DNA of 64,000 nt from Aurantiochytrium sp. KH105 (lineage: Eukaryota > Sar > Bigyra > Thraustochytrida > Thraustochytriidae): positions 310,001-374,000 of the forward strand of contig BGKB01000073.1 of NCBI GenBank assembly GCA_003116975.1. The letters run 5' to 3'. This document shows positions 1 to 8,982 of the stretch, one piece after another (the first letter of the stretch is position 1; each line of letters opens with the position of its first letter). A program made the translations under genes and the position numbers. Below the pieces are notes generated by a model that did no database searches, had not been told where the DNA came from, and saw nothing but the letters and a program-made list of their open reading frames with translations.

Positions 1-111
1 TAAATAAATAAATATATGAATTGTTTGACGGCTCGCATTGACCTTTTGTATTTTGTTCACCAAGAAAAATTCGAAAAGGAAACACGAGCGGATGGCCTTT
101 GCAGTGCCGGC

Positions 112-1116
112 TCATAAAATCTCCTCATCATGCTGTGCATGCAAAACGTGAACAGACCCGCTTGCGTCGCCGGCAACGAAGATGTTGCCAAGTCGAACTG
201 TTTCTCTTGCGACGTGTTCCATTGGGAAGCCAGTTCCATCTCAAAGTTCCACGTACACACCCTTTCTTATCATCACAGAGGCACTCCTGTAAGCTCCCGG
301 AAAACGTTTCTTGATCGGTTCCAGTCGTGGCGTCCCAACGATGGGAGTCATTCCATGACATGACTGTGAAAGGATAGTGCTTTTTCCAATCGCGACCGTG
401 TGGACTCAGCCAGAGTGCCTCCCGAGAAAATGACGTTCGTCAGCCAAAGAAGCACTCCACACGCGCGCAGTCCTATCAGAGGATCCGGAAACGACAGTGT
501 CGCACCCTATCGCTACGCAATCAACGAAGCCCAAGTGCCCTTTGAGTACAAGCTGATTCGCACCTGATGTAGCGTCTCTAAGACGTACAGTCTCATCGGA
601 AGACCCAGAAATGATTGCGTTGCCTTCAATCGCCACGCTATTGATTTCGGAGACGTGCCCCTCGAGAACATATTGTTCCTCGGCCGCCCTAGCTAGCATC
701 CCAGACCCGCACCGTCTCATCCCATGACCCAGACACAAAACGACATTACCCTCGATCGCAACGCCTCTGACAAAATTAGAGTGTTTAATGAGAACGTGCC
801 GCTCCTCGCTCGACTTGGCGTCCCAAATTGGGACCGAAGATCCAGAAATGATTGTATCCACACAATGCACAGCACCAGAGTGTCCCATGAGAATGCACTG
901 TATTTCACCAGATCTGGCGTCCCATTTTCGCACCGCCCTGCCTCCAGAGCCAGATACGATTTTATCAACCCCCGATCGCCACGCTTGTAACGCCATAGTA
1001 GTCATGTGATAAAGAATGTCTGACCTTACGAGTACACGAAGGCTGATCGCGCGCATTTGGTCGAAACTGTCAAGAATAGTCGATGATGAGAATGAAGAAG
1101 AATTTACTTGTTTCAA
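112..1116 (-). pseudogene. Decayed WD40-repeat gene
   Basis: The minus strand encodes a run of WD40 blades of the style VAIEGN...SGSSDETVRLRDA, but no single frame is intact. At about 675-735 the main frame reads nonsense while the neighbouring frame encodes SGSWDETVRVWDAS, and the first frame then resumes, so two compensating indels are present. A TGA at 406-408 interrupts a blade (HSG, stop, VHTVAI). A further shift is needed to read SWNDSHRWDATTGTDQ at about 310-350. A last fragment, LGNIFVAGDASGSVHVLH, ends at a TGA at 112-114. One blade near 880-940 is shortened. The longest frame (406-1116) has no ATG at its beginning and abuts the 3' end of the tubulin ligase gene. I infer a degenerating host gene of the repetitive WD40 class. 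Sequencing error is a weaker alternative because at least four independent lesions are needed. Confidence 0.7.
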
Positions 1117-3167
1117 TCATGTGCTTGTGACTTACTCAGTGCGGGAGTGGACGCCGAGGGCCCAACTTTGAAAGGGTGAGCATCGAGCATGCTAGTGGGA
1201 AGCTGAGCCTTGGGTCTTTTTGCTTTGGCACTGCTTGCAATGCGTCGCTCGATACGAAGTCTGTCCGAATGCGAGGTGGCCACAGAGAGACGCTCCACGA
1301 GCATCTGATTTCGCTCACGCTTTTCACGAAAGAACCTATCGTAGATGAATGCAGTCGGCGAAGGATACACGCAGCGCCAACCCCCGGAGCGTCTCTTTTC
1401 GGTTTCGAATTCTCGCACGAGACGGGTCGCAGAGGGCGCAGGGGCCAGAGATGGTTTAGCCGTCACAAAGGGCTCTTCCGTACGTTTGCGGTGCACGTCG
1501 CAAGGCTGCACACCCGCGAGCGTAAGTAGGTCAGCGATCATGGCGGACTTGATTTGCAAGTCAAGCGCCGAATCGCAACCGAGACTCGGACCCAGATTGA
1601 CCTCGATGAGCCAAGGCTTGAGGTCTTCGTCCACGAGAACATCAAAACCAAAGAGCTGGAAGCAATTTGATGCGTGTCGCACATGCATGTCCATCGCAGA
1701 AAGGACCTGGGGCTCAATACTAATCAGTGTCTTGATGATCAGAGCGTCAATGTTCGCAAACATGCCCTCCGCGTCGAGTCCCATGCGCTCCAGACGCGCT
1801 CGAAACGTCCGCAATGACCACTTTGAGGCTTTTTCATGGGCCTCACGTTGCGAGCTATTTGAGTCCGCATTGTCCTCCGGAGTCTGATTGACTTCTTCGT
1901 CGCTAGTATTATTACTGCGTTTGCTGTTGGTATCGCTATCATGCGTGGAGCAGCTCGTGACGCTTCCCTTGCTCGTGGGACGAACGTCATCCTCGTCGCG
2001 AGACGCCGCGGACTCGGTCACAACAAACTTTTTGCTTTTCTTTTGCACAGAGTAGTTGGTCAGGTGCACATATCGATTCTTGAGGCTCTCGGCATCGTTG
2101 CGATATTCCTCTGTCGTCAGCCTGACCAAGCCCTCCTGGTAAATGTACACACGAAGGGGGTCGAAAGATGTCACTGCCACGTAGATGCGAAGGTCGAATT
2201 TTCGCTGATCCAGCAACAATGGGTTTGCAATATACCTCGATACGAGAACGTTGCCATCTTCGCCTCCGCTAAGTGGAATCTCTGCGAGATTATCCGTCAG
2301 ATAGATGCCGCGGCCACATGCGCTGGCGGCCGGCTTTACGATCCAGAGCTCTGGTGTCTCCTCATCTGGCCTCGAGCTAGTAGCTGGAGGCTGTTGCCTT
2401 TGGAGGGAATCCTTTGCCATGCGTTGAAACTCGCTTCGGTCGGCGGGCAAAACAAAGCTTTGAGGGAAAAAGTCAAAGTGACGCTTACCATGCAGCTCCT
2501 GCATGCGTCTCATATTACGGCAGAGCTGATCTTTACGCGTGATCTCATATGTACGAGGGAATTGATTCACTTTTTGGTGCCGAAGGAGCGACTGGTAAAT
2601 GTGCGGACGCAAGGCGCCGGAAACCCAGAGCACATTCCAATCGTCCTTGGTGGTCTTGACAAATTTGCTACTTTCCAGAGTTGCTTCGATGAGACGAATG
2701 CCTGCTTTATATCTGAGCTGGATGGGGGCATTTCGTGCTGCGCGTTTGGCCTTGACGCATTGTGCACATGTGCAACTTGAGACGTGGCTCCTAGTGGCAC
2801 CGCGTGGCGAATCTTGCTGCGTTGCCGCACTCTTGGGACGTTTCCTCGATCCACCAGCGAGCGAGCGAACAGCGTCGAATCGAACAACGCTGTCAACGAA
2901 CTGCAGACCCGCGGGAAGTTTGACGGGATCAATTTTATTGAGTTTTTTTGAGCGCTTTCCCTTGCGCGTTGCAGTCAGCGCCGTCTTGACCTTGGTCACC
3001 AGCGGAATGCGATGCCGAGTACTCGTCGATGATGTTTGCTCGGCAAGGAATGAATTTTGGTCCAATTGGTGTTCACGCGCATTTTTTCCTGCATGCGGAT
3101 GGGCATGCAAAGTGGGCGCTGGGGCGGGCGCCAAGGCCACGCGGCGACGGGCGCGCTCGCTCGACAT
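1113..3167 (-). CDS. Tubulin tyrosine ligase-like (TTLL) polyglutamylase
   Basis: 684-residue protein with an ATP-grasp TTLL domain at about residues 170-570. Visible motifs are WNVLWVSG (177-184), ELWIVKPAASACGRGIYL (273-290, nucleotide binding), RKFDLRIYVAVTS (322-334), RYVHLTNYSVQ (365-375), and near residue 520 GFDVLVDEDLKPWLIEVN, whose E-x-N is the Mg-ATP site. TTLL enzymes add glutamate or glycine to tubulin tails on axonemes and other stable microtubules. The order and wording of motifs resemble the TTLL4/TTLL5 glutamylases most. A Ser/Asp-rich insert of about 80 residues (380-460) splits the domain, and the first 150 residues are basic and low in complexity. The ATG at 3167 is the first in frame. 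A (CAG)15 run lies 61 bp upstream. A GTAAGT at 1135 and a TTCTTGACAG acceptor ending at 1067 could remove a 69-bp intron and give an alternative C-terminus ending at 1026. Confidence 0.9.
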   Translation of the reverse strand: MSSERARRRVALAPAPAPTLHAHPHAGKNAREHQLDQNSFLAEQTSSTSTRHRIPLVTKVKTALTATRKGKRSKKLNKIDPVKLPAGLQFVDSVVRFDAVRSLAGGSRKRPKSAATQQDSPRGATRSHVSSCTCAQCVKAKRAARNAPIQLRYKAGIRLIEATLESSKFVKTTKDDWNVLWVSGALRPHIYQSLLRHQKVNQFPRTYEITRKDQLCRNMRRMQELHGKRHFDFFPQSFVLPADRSEFQRMAKDSLQRQQPPATSSRPDEETPELWIVKPAASACGRGIYLTDNLAEIPLSGGEDGNVLVSRYIANPLLLDQRKFDLRIYVAVTSFDPLRVYIYQEGLVRLTTEEYRNDAESLKNRYVHLTNYSVQKKSKKFVVTESAASRDEDDVRPTSKGSVTSCSTHDSDTNSKRSNNTSDEEVNQTPEDNADSNSSQREAHEKASKWSLRTFRARLERMGLDAEGMFANIDALIIKTLISIEPQVLSAMDMHVRHASNCFQLFGFDVLVDEDLKPWLIEVNLGPSLGCDSALDLQIKSAMIADLLTLAGVQPCDVHRKRTEEPFVTAKPSLAPAPSATRLVREFETEKRRSGGWRCVYPSPTAFIYDRFFREKRERNQMLVERLSVATSHSDRLRIERRIASSAKAKRPKAQLPTSMLDAHPFKVGPSASTPALSKSQAHD

Positions 3168-3224
3168 GCCTCTACCCTTGCGAGCTGCTTCGCGTTCCGT
3201 GCGCGATTGATTTTTCTAGGCGAG

Positions 3225-3227
<3 letters not shown>

Positions 3228-3272
<45 letters not shown>
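3228..3272 (+). repeat. (CAG)15 microsatellite
   Basis: Fifteen perfect CAG units, 61 bp upstream of the TTLL ATG. They read as CTG on the gene's own strand, in the presumed 5' UTR or promoter. Confidence 0.97.
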
Positions 3273-3275
<3 letters not shown>

Positions 3276-3953
3276 TTGCACGGCTCGGGAGGTGTGTTCT
3301 ACAAGTACTCCCTGCGGGTAGCCGTTGACCACCTCTTTATTCACATCAATTCAATACAATTCAATGCATTGTAGGCCTCTTACTAATCACATAAATGAAG
3401 ATGGATAACGAGCGTGTCGACAAGAGCAAGGGATGCATGCAATGACGCGCGACAAGAGCCGACGCCTGGCAGGCCAGCCATTCTCTGCCAAGTCCACGGA
3501 CGCCCCGGGTCACATGTATACTGTTCACAGTGGCCAAGTGCAGAGCGAGAAGGTGCACACCTAGAGTCCCCGGGTACACACCAGGGTCCTCGCCGCATGC
3601 TCGCGTGTCTGCGTGAAACGGCCGCTGCTTCTTGGCTCTTGGCTCTTGGCAAAGCCAGCAAACCCAATTCTCTCCAGCCCAAAAGACAGACCCTCCGACA
3701 ACAGGTACGTGCTAAGCGAGCAGCGGCGTAGCGCGCGGCGTCCGTGGCGAGGCGAACGCGGAGGGACCTCGCGTCGTCTCTGTCCCTGCGTCAGTTCGTT
3801 CGTTTGTCCTACTTCTTCGTGGCGGCTGCCTTGCGCGTTTTCGTGCAGTTCGAGACACAACCAGCAGAGCCCAGCGAGCCCGTTATCGAGAAGTTTGGCG
3901 CCGAGAATAGAGGCCGACGTTGTACAACTTGCCCATTGGACTTGGACGGCATC

Positions 3954-4022
3954 AGAGAAGAAGAAGGAGGAGGAGAAAAAAGGAGAAAGGAAGGAGAAGA
4001 AGAAGGAGAAGAAGAAGGACGA
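3954..4022 (+). repeat. GA-rich purine tract (GAAGAAGGA-like)
   Basis: Nearly pure purine stretch of GAA, GGA and GAG triplets, about 85 bp upstream of the Jupiter-like start codon and probably in its 5' UTR. It opens long Lys/Glu frames that I regard as noncoding. Confidence 0.85.
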
Positions 4023-4107
4023 GGACCTTGGTGCTCAGAGAGAAAACACGCGACGATGACTGACTCGAACTCCGTGAACCAGTTTTTAGAAGACCAAGCG
4101 AATAACG

Positions 4108-4783
4108 ATGGCGGACCGCAGCAGTACCCGCACGCACCACTCCAGCGCCCAGCATCACTCGCGGAGCCAGTGGTCTCTTGGTTGGGGTGACGAAGAAAAG
4201 GCCCCTGCCGTTTCGTCGAATGCCTTTGCCAGCGGTGCCAACATGAACGCCGGCAACGTGATCTCTGGTACGTTTCATTGCTCATTCTATTTTCGTTGAA
4301 AAAGGCCACCGAGCGCTAGGGATCGAGTTCTAACGAAGGAGGACTCAACCTGGTTGCACTTTTACTTTGTTTTCCTCATCTTTGCTGCTGCAACAAATCA
4401 CAGAGCGCTCCACGACCAGGCTGCATGCGCCCCCTGGCGGCTACACGAGCGACATTTTTGGCACCAACGCGCCCGCAGCACGGGCTGCTCCCCAGCCCCA
4501 AACTCGGGCGCCAGCTCCTTCCCAGCACCAGCAGCCGCCCATGCAGCGCCCCGAACAGGTGACTGCCGCCCCACGCGTCGAGCAGGCACCGGAGCCTGTT
4601 CCCATTGTCGACAAGACCAACATTGCCACGACCGCCCCTGCCCCGGGTATCGAAAAGGGCAACGTCTCCTCCAACGCCTTTGCCAGCGGCTCGAACATGA
4701 ACGCCGGCAACTTCATCACTGACCGTCCGACAACTCGCGTCCATGCCCCTCCCGGCGGCCGCAGCCAGATCACTTTCGGCTAA
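4108..4783 (+). CDS. Jupiter/HN1 (JPT)-like microtubule-associated protein, 1 intron
   Basis: Two exons: 4108-4267 and 4404-4783 (179 residues). The 136-bp intron begins GTACGT and ends CACAG. The join restores the frame to NVISERSTTRLHAPPGG, which matches a second copy near the C-terminus reading NFITDRPTTRVHAPPGG. Each copy is preceded by SSNAFASG(A/S)NMNAGN, and the protein ends in RSQITFG; the first copy continues into SDIFG. The R-x-PPGG-...-IFG core is the short signature of the Jupiter/HN1 family, small disordered proteins that bind microtubules or act around the spindle. The middle is Pro/Ala/Gln-rich and presumably disordered. The start is the ATG with a good context (AACGATGGCG). 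An upstream ATG at 4056 opens a different, short frame and may act as an upstream ORF. The family call rests on short motifs, so function is tentative. Confidence 0.75.
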
Positions 4784-4849
4784 ACATGACCTGCTCCGAA
4801 TCTCTCACCCTCTTATATCATCAAACATTGTAGTATGCAATCGGAAACT

Positions 4850-6178
4850 CTACATGCCGCCTCTGCCCGAAGAACTCGAAGAAGAAGAATGTGCTTTCTT
4901 GTGATCGCCTTGCAAAACGCCACGAATCGGTGGAATGAATTCCTTTTTGCGCGATACGCGCGGACTTGTTGTAAAACTTGCCGCGTGTACCGCACGAGCA
5001 ATGCCCTCTCTCTCCGCATCGGGAAAGGCCTGCTCGAGTAGGTCACAGTCGCGTCGTGCCGAACACAAGACCACGGAGCGATCCTCTTCAATGTCCACAA
5101 TTGAAAGATAGACGGCCTCGAGGTCACGCTTTTGCAAAATGCGCGGCATTACCTCGAGCACAAGTTCTTGCAAAACGTGCTCTCGCAGGTAACGCTCATA
5201 AAAGGGCTCCACGGTCTCAATCGTACCCCATCCCAGCACAAGTTTGCGACCATTGTCATGCGGAGACTGCAAATAGTACGACTTGAAATCGGCGAGTGCG
5301 ACCTGCTGTAAGGGCATGCCGGTTGTATTGGCCTTGGCTTGGAACTGTCGGTGCGCAAAACGTCGGACAGCCTTGCGCAGATCATGCTCAGGAAGTTTCG
5401 ACCCAAGGACACGGCTTCCGTTGCTGCTTGCCCAATGGAGCTTGCTTGCGAGCCAGTGAAGCACCCTTTCATCCCATTCTGTCGTCGTTGGGCTCTTGAG
5501 GTTGAGTGTGTCGCTAATAATGCCCCCCATAAGCATACCTGCGATACGTGGCGGCAGCGGTCGCTTGTACTCGAGGTACTTTGTTGCAATCACTGTAGCA
5601 CAGCTACCCCAGGGCCGTACGTTGACGTAGATGGGTTTCACCACGAGAGTTGGCGTAGTGGAAATGGCGTGATGATCAAAGATTCCCTGAATCTTGGCAG
5701 CATCGAGGGCCTTGGCGCGCTGCGCAAAGGCGTTGTGGTCAACCAGAACAAAGTCCTCGCCCTTGTACGCCTCGTCGACAAGATCGGGCGTTGGGACCGC
5801 AAAGAAATCGAGAAGAAATTGTGTCTCACGATTGATGTTACCAGCGCGCATCGCCTTGCCATTGAAAAGGTATGCAGCTGCCACTGCGCTGGTGATACTG
5901 TCGGCGTCGGGCGTCATGTGGCCCACGTAGACAGTTCCCGGTGCAAAGTCAGGGAACGGCGGCAGCTCCAGCGCGGCCGTCTCGGCTTCTTGCTCCTGGG
6001 CGGCCATTTCTATCGCGCTAAGCTCCACGGCGACGGGGTGCAGGTCCACTAGGCCATCGCGAAGCCTCACTTGCGCCTCGTCTCCCGGCGTCGCCGAGAG
6101 CACGAGCCCGACGAGCACCAGACATGCCACACCCGCGACAACGGCGCCTCGCTGCAGATCGCGAGCTTTCGAACTCAT
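4850..6178 (-). CDS. Membrane-anchored family II (DHH/DHHA2) inorganic pyrophosphatase-like
   Basis: 442 residues from the first true ATG at 6178; the frame stays open upstream without an ATG. A hydrophobic segment at residues 12-28 (VVAGVACLVLVGLVLSA) predicts a signal anchor. The DHH domain follows with VGHMTPDADS, VLVDHNAFAQR, GIFDHHAI, WGSCATVIATKYLE and GGIISDTLNLKSPTTTEWD, which supply the His and Asp metal ligands of family II Mn-dependent pyrophosphatases. The C-terminal DHHA2 domain ends in SRKKEFIPPI, like the SRKKQ(V/I)VP substrate loop of that family. Its expected reaction is hydrolysis of pyrophosphate to phosphate. The G-H-x-x-P-D-x-D form favours pyrophosphatase over the related Prune/PPX1 exopolyphosphatases. 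A poly-Ser tail precedes the stop. The catalytic part should face the side opposite the anchor, probably a secretory or vacuolar lumen. Confidence 0.85.
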   Translation of the reverse strand: MSSKARDLQRGAVVAGVACLVLVGLVLSATPGDEAQVRLRDGLVDLHPVAVELSAIEMAAQEQEAETAALELPPFPDFAPGTVYVGHMTPDADSITSAVAAAYLFNGKAMRAGNINRETQFLLDFFAVPTPDLVDEAYKGEDFVLVDHNAFAQRAKALDAAKIQGIFDHHAISTTPTLVVKPIYVNVRPWGSCATVIATKYLEYKRPLPPRIAGMLMGGIISDTLNLKSPTTTEWDERVLHWLASKLHWASSNGSRVLGSKLPEHDLRKAVRRFAHRQFQAKANTTGMPLQQVALADFKSYYLQSPHDNGRKLVLGWGTIETVEPFYERYLREHVLQELVLEVMPRILQKRDLEAVYLSIVDIEEDRSVVLCSARRDCDLLEQAFPDAEREGIARAVHAASFTTSPRVSRKKEFIPPIRGVLQGDHKKAHSSSSSSSGRGGM

Positions 6179-6550
6179 GGCGAGGCAGCGACGCGTGCCG
6201 GAGGGGCGCAGAGCCTCTCCACGCGCGGTACGTTCGCCGTCGTGGCGTTCACGTTGATGTGCGCCGAGTCTGTATCTGGCTATTTGCATTTGCAAGATTG
6301 ATGTGAGCTCTGAGAAAGTCGTCGCACATCATCACCGCAAGTGGCAATGAGAGCGTGGCTGACCCTGAGGCCTCCGGGCATCTACTTCTTTATACACCAA
6401 GAAGAAAAACTCGGAGAGGAGATGATTGAAGTGAATAATGAGGATGTTAAAAAAAAAGGGGGGTGGGGTGGGGGATTGGAGGGAAAAGTCTGTTTGGGAC
6501 CAACTCGGGCCCTTGGCTTGGTTGTGTCCGCACATGGTCTCAGTCGGTCT
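6179..6550. other. Spacer between two minus-strand genes
   Basis: 372 bp holding the promoter of the pyrophosphatase gene and the 3' end of the acyl-CoA synthetase gene. There is an A/G-rich run near 6450-6485. I see no gene. Confidence 0.6.
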
Positions 6551-8290
6551 TTACTGCTTTTCCGCAGTGCGCTCGCGGTCTTGCTGGATAAGAACACGGC
6601 GAAGGAGCTTGCCAGACTCGGTCTTGGGCACGGAATCAACAAAGACAACACCGCCACGGAGCTTCTTGTAAGGCGCAACAATGTCAGCAACATAGTCGAC
6701 AATATCTTGCTCCGTCGTCTTGTGACCCTCACGCATGACGCAATAGGCGCGCGGGATCTCGCCCGACTCCTCATCAGGGACCGGGATAACGCAGGTGTCA
6801 ATCACGTCCGGGTGCGTAAAGACGACGGCTTCGAGTTCTGCCGGGGCCACGGGAAAACCCTTGACCTTGATGAGCTCCTTGAGGCGATCCGTAATGTAGA
6901 CGTAGCCGTGCTCATCAACCTTGGCAATATCACCCGTGCGGAGCCAGCCATCCTCGGTAAGAGTCTCGCGCGTCTTTTCAGGATCGTTCAGGTAGCCCTT
7001 CATGACTTGAGGGCCGCGCACGCAGAGCTCACCCTCCTCGCCCGGCCCAAGCGTCTCGCCCGTGGAAACATCAACAATCTTGACCTGAGTGTGCGCAATG
7101 GGCGGGCCAGCGCTGCCGCCCTTGACGCGATCGTCCGGGTTGCCGGTACCGAGCGGGGAGAGTTCAGACATACCCCAGAGCTGCTTGACCTCGCACTTGA
7201 GACGGTCGCGAACGGCGTTCTCGACCTCGGTGCCAAGCGGGGCCGCTGCAGACTGGCAAATCTCGAGACTCGACATATCGTACTTGTCAACAATGGGCGA
7301 CTTGCTGAGCTGCAAGAGAATGGGGGGCACGACGTGCGCACGCGTGCATTTGTGCTCTTCAACGAGGGCGCAAAAACGTTCGAGATCGAAACGCTTCATG
7401 GTGATCAGTGGCTTGCCGTGGTACAATGGGCTGTGCACAGAAACGAGAAAGCCGTAAATGTGAAACATGGGCAGCGGCGAAAGAACGACAGTCTTATCGT
7501 GAAAAAACTTGTTGTCGACCTCATGGCTCTGCAACACGTTCCAAATGAGGTTGCTGTGCGTGAGCTCGACGCCCTTGGGCTTGCCCGTGGTACCCGAGGA
7601 GAATGGCAGGTAGAGCGTAGATTCTGGGTCCGCCGGCGTGTCGGGCAAGAGGTCCGTGACCTTGGGTCCGGCACGGAAATCGGCAAATTCGTCCGAGACG
7701 CAAATGACCTGGCAGATGGCCTCGTCGGGTCCCTTTTCGCGGTTCTTTTGCGAGGCGGCTTCTCGGGCTACGTGAAGCGTATCCGGATGGGCAATGACAA
7801 GTCTTACGTCGGCGCTACGAAGCTGGTTCGCCACCTCGTACTCGCGATAGGCCGGGTTGATGGGCGTCACGACGGCGCCAAGCTTGGCCGGGGCGTGGAG
7901 GGCCGTGAAAAAGTCCACGTGGTTGGGCATAAAGAGCGCCACGCTTGAGCCCTTGCCAATCTGGAACTCCTCCTGGATCCCGCGTCCGACCTTTTGCACA
8001 TCGTCGAGAAGATCCTCAAAGCTCCGCTCGTCGCCGGTGACGCCGTCGAGGATCGCGAGGGCCGAGCCCTGCTTGTGGAAATCGCGCATCATGAACTCCG
8101 TGAACCTGTACTTGTCCACGAGCGTCCCGTCCTGCTCGGGAAACGTGCTCGTGTACACGTGGTTCTCATCCTTGGTCACCGACTGGTACCCGCGGCTGGC
8201 GCCGACACCCGCGCCTGCGCCTGCTCCGCCAAGACGGCGCGCGCCGTGTTGGCCGAGCGCCCGGACTCCGCGAATTGGCGGCGCGAGCAT
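6551..8290 (-). CDS. 4-coumarate-CoA ligase-type acyl-CoA synthetase
   Basis: 579 residues in the ANL (acyl/aryl-CoA synthetase) superfamily. It should activate a carboxylic acid with ATP and load it on CoA through an acyl-adenylate. Visible motifs are LPFSSGTTGKPKGVELTHSN (phosphate loop), the QLWGMSE adenine-binding segment, DGWLRTGDIAKVDEHGYVYI, the hinge DRLKELIKVKGFPVAPAELE, and PKTESGKLLRR with the adenylation lysine. The N-terminal 35 residues are rich in Arg, Gly and Ala with no acidic residue (MLAPPIRGVRALGQHGARR), which suggests a mitochondrial presequence. No peroxisomal tail is present (it ends AEKQ). The substrate cannot be read from sequence; 4CL-like enzymes in protists often act on medium or long fatty acids. 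The start is the first ATG (8290). A CTTTG-type repeat lies 117 bp upstream. Confidence 0.92.
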   Translation of the reverse strand: MLAPPIRGVRALGQHGARRLGGAGAGAGVGASRGYQSVTKDENHVYTSTFPEQDGTLVDKYRFTEFMMRDFHKQGSALAILDGVTGDERSFEDLLDDVQKVGRGIQEEFQIGKGSSVALFMPNHVDFFTALHAPAKLGAVVTPINPAYREYEVANQLRSADVRLVIAHPDTLHVAREAASQKNREKGPDEAICQVICVSDEFADFRAGPKVTDLLPDTPADPESTLYLPFSSGTTGKPKGVELTHSNLIWNVLQSHEVDNKFFHDKTVVLSPLPMFHIYGFLVSVHSPLYHGKPLITMKRFDLERFCALVEEHKCTRAHVVPPILLQLSKSPIVDKYDMSSLEICQSAAAPLGTEVENAVRDRLKCEVKQLWGMSELSPLGTGNPDDRVKGGSAGPPIAHTQVKIVDVSTGETLGPGEEGELCVRGPQVMKGYLNDPEKTRETLTEDGWLRTGDIAKVDEHGYVYITDRLKELIKVKGFPVAPAELEAVVFTHPDVIDTCVIPVPDEESGEIPRAYCVMREGHKTTEQDIVDYVADIVAPYKKLRGGVVFVDSVPKTESGKLLRRVLIQQDRERTAEKQ

Positions 8291-8982
8291 GGTGCGCACG
8301 AGCTTTGCGAGGCGCGGCGGCGCGGGTCGAGGCGGGCCGAGGGACCGAGTGCGGGCGCGAGCCTAGCCGGCGGCTGCAGGCGTCCAAAAGGAGGCTCCGA
8401 TAGCGGTTTGCTTTGCTTTGCTTTGCCTTGCTTTGCTCGCCATGGCGGCCGGGCGCCCTGAAATGCAGCGCCCGATCCAATCTTTCACCTTGTTTATACA
8501 AGGCCTATACTGTCCGAAAAGTTACTTTGGCTCATTGACGCTCTTTGCGAGGACACTGCGGCTACTCCTACACACAAGTGGCCGCGGCGTGGCTTTTTGC
8601 ACGCGGCCAAGAACGCTATCGCCTTTTGCACACAGACACATTTCACTCGTCGGCGCAGCCGCAGCCGCTGCCGGACGTTTACATCTTCCCGCGGCACGGT
8701 CTTGGCCATGGACGGTTCAGTCAGTCGGTCACGGAAGCGTCGGTTGCGGATGCCAGCTGGCGAGAGCGACAGCGACGAGCAAGGCGAGATGGGAATTGGC
8801 GGGGCCGTCAGACATGCTGAGGGTGTGAGAAGAGGACACCAATCCAGAGGTGGGAAACGCGCAGCACGCCAGAGAGATGAAAGTGGTGTCGGGACGACAG
8901 GCCAGGGAAGGTGCGCAAGAGCAAACAACAAGCAAGAACAAAAGGAAAACCAAGAAGTTGCAATTTCGGATAAATTAGTAGT
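8291..8982. other. Spacer between two minus-strand genes
   Basis: 692 bp with no convincing gene. It contains the TTTGC repeat at 8407-8438 and presumably the acyl-CoA synthetase promoter plus the 3' UTR of the serine hydrolase. Confidence 0.6.
8407..8438 (+). repeat. (TTTGC)n pentanucleotide repeat
   Basis: About six units, one imperfect, 117 bp upstream of the acyl-CoA synthetase ATG. Confidence 0.9.

Larger units (their letters stand above)
3168..4107. other. Divergent intergenic region, TTLL / Jupiter-like
   Basis: 940 bp between two divergent genes. It holds the (CAG)15 tract beside the TTLL start and a purine (GA-rich) tract beside the Jupiter-like start. No frame here looks like a protein. 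This is presumably a shared promoter and 5' UTR region. Confidence 0.6.

Noticed and set aside
6341-7948. 535-codon open frame on the plus strand
   Set aside because: It is the antisense of the acyl-CoA synthetase, whose motifs are unambiguous on the minus strand; the frame is kept open by codon bias.
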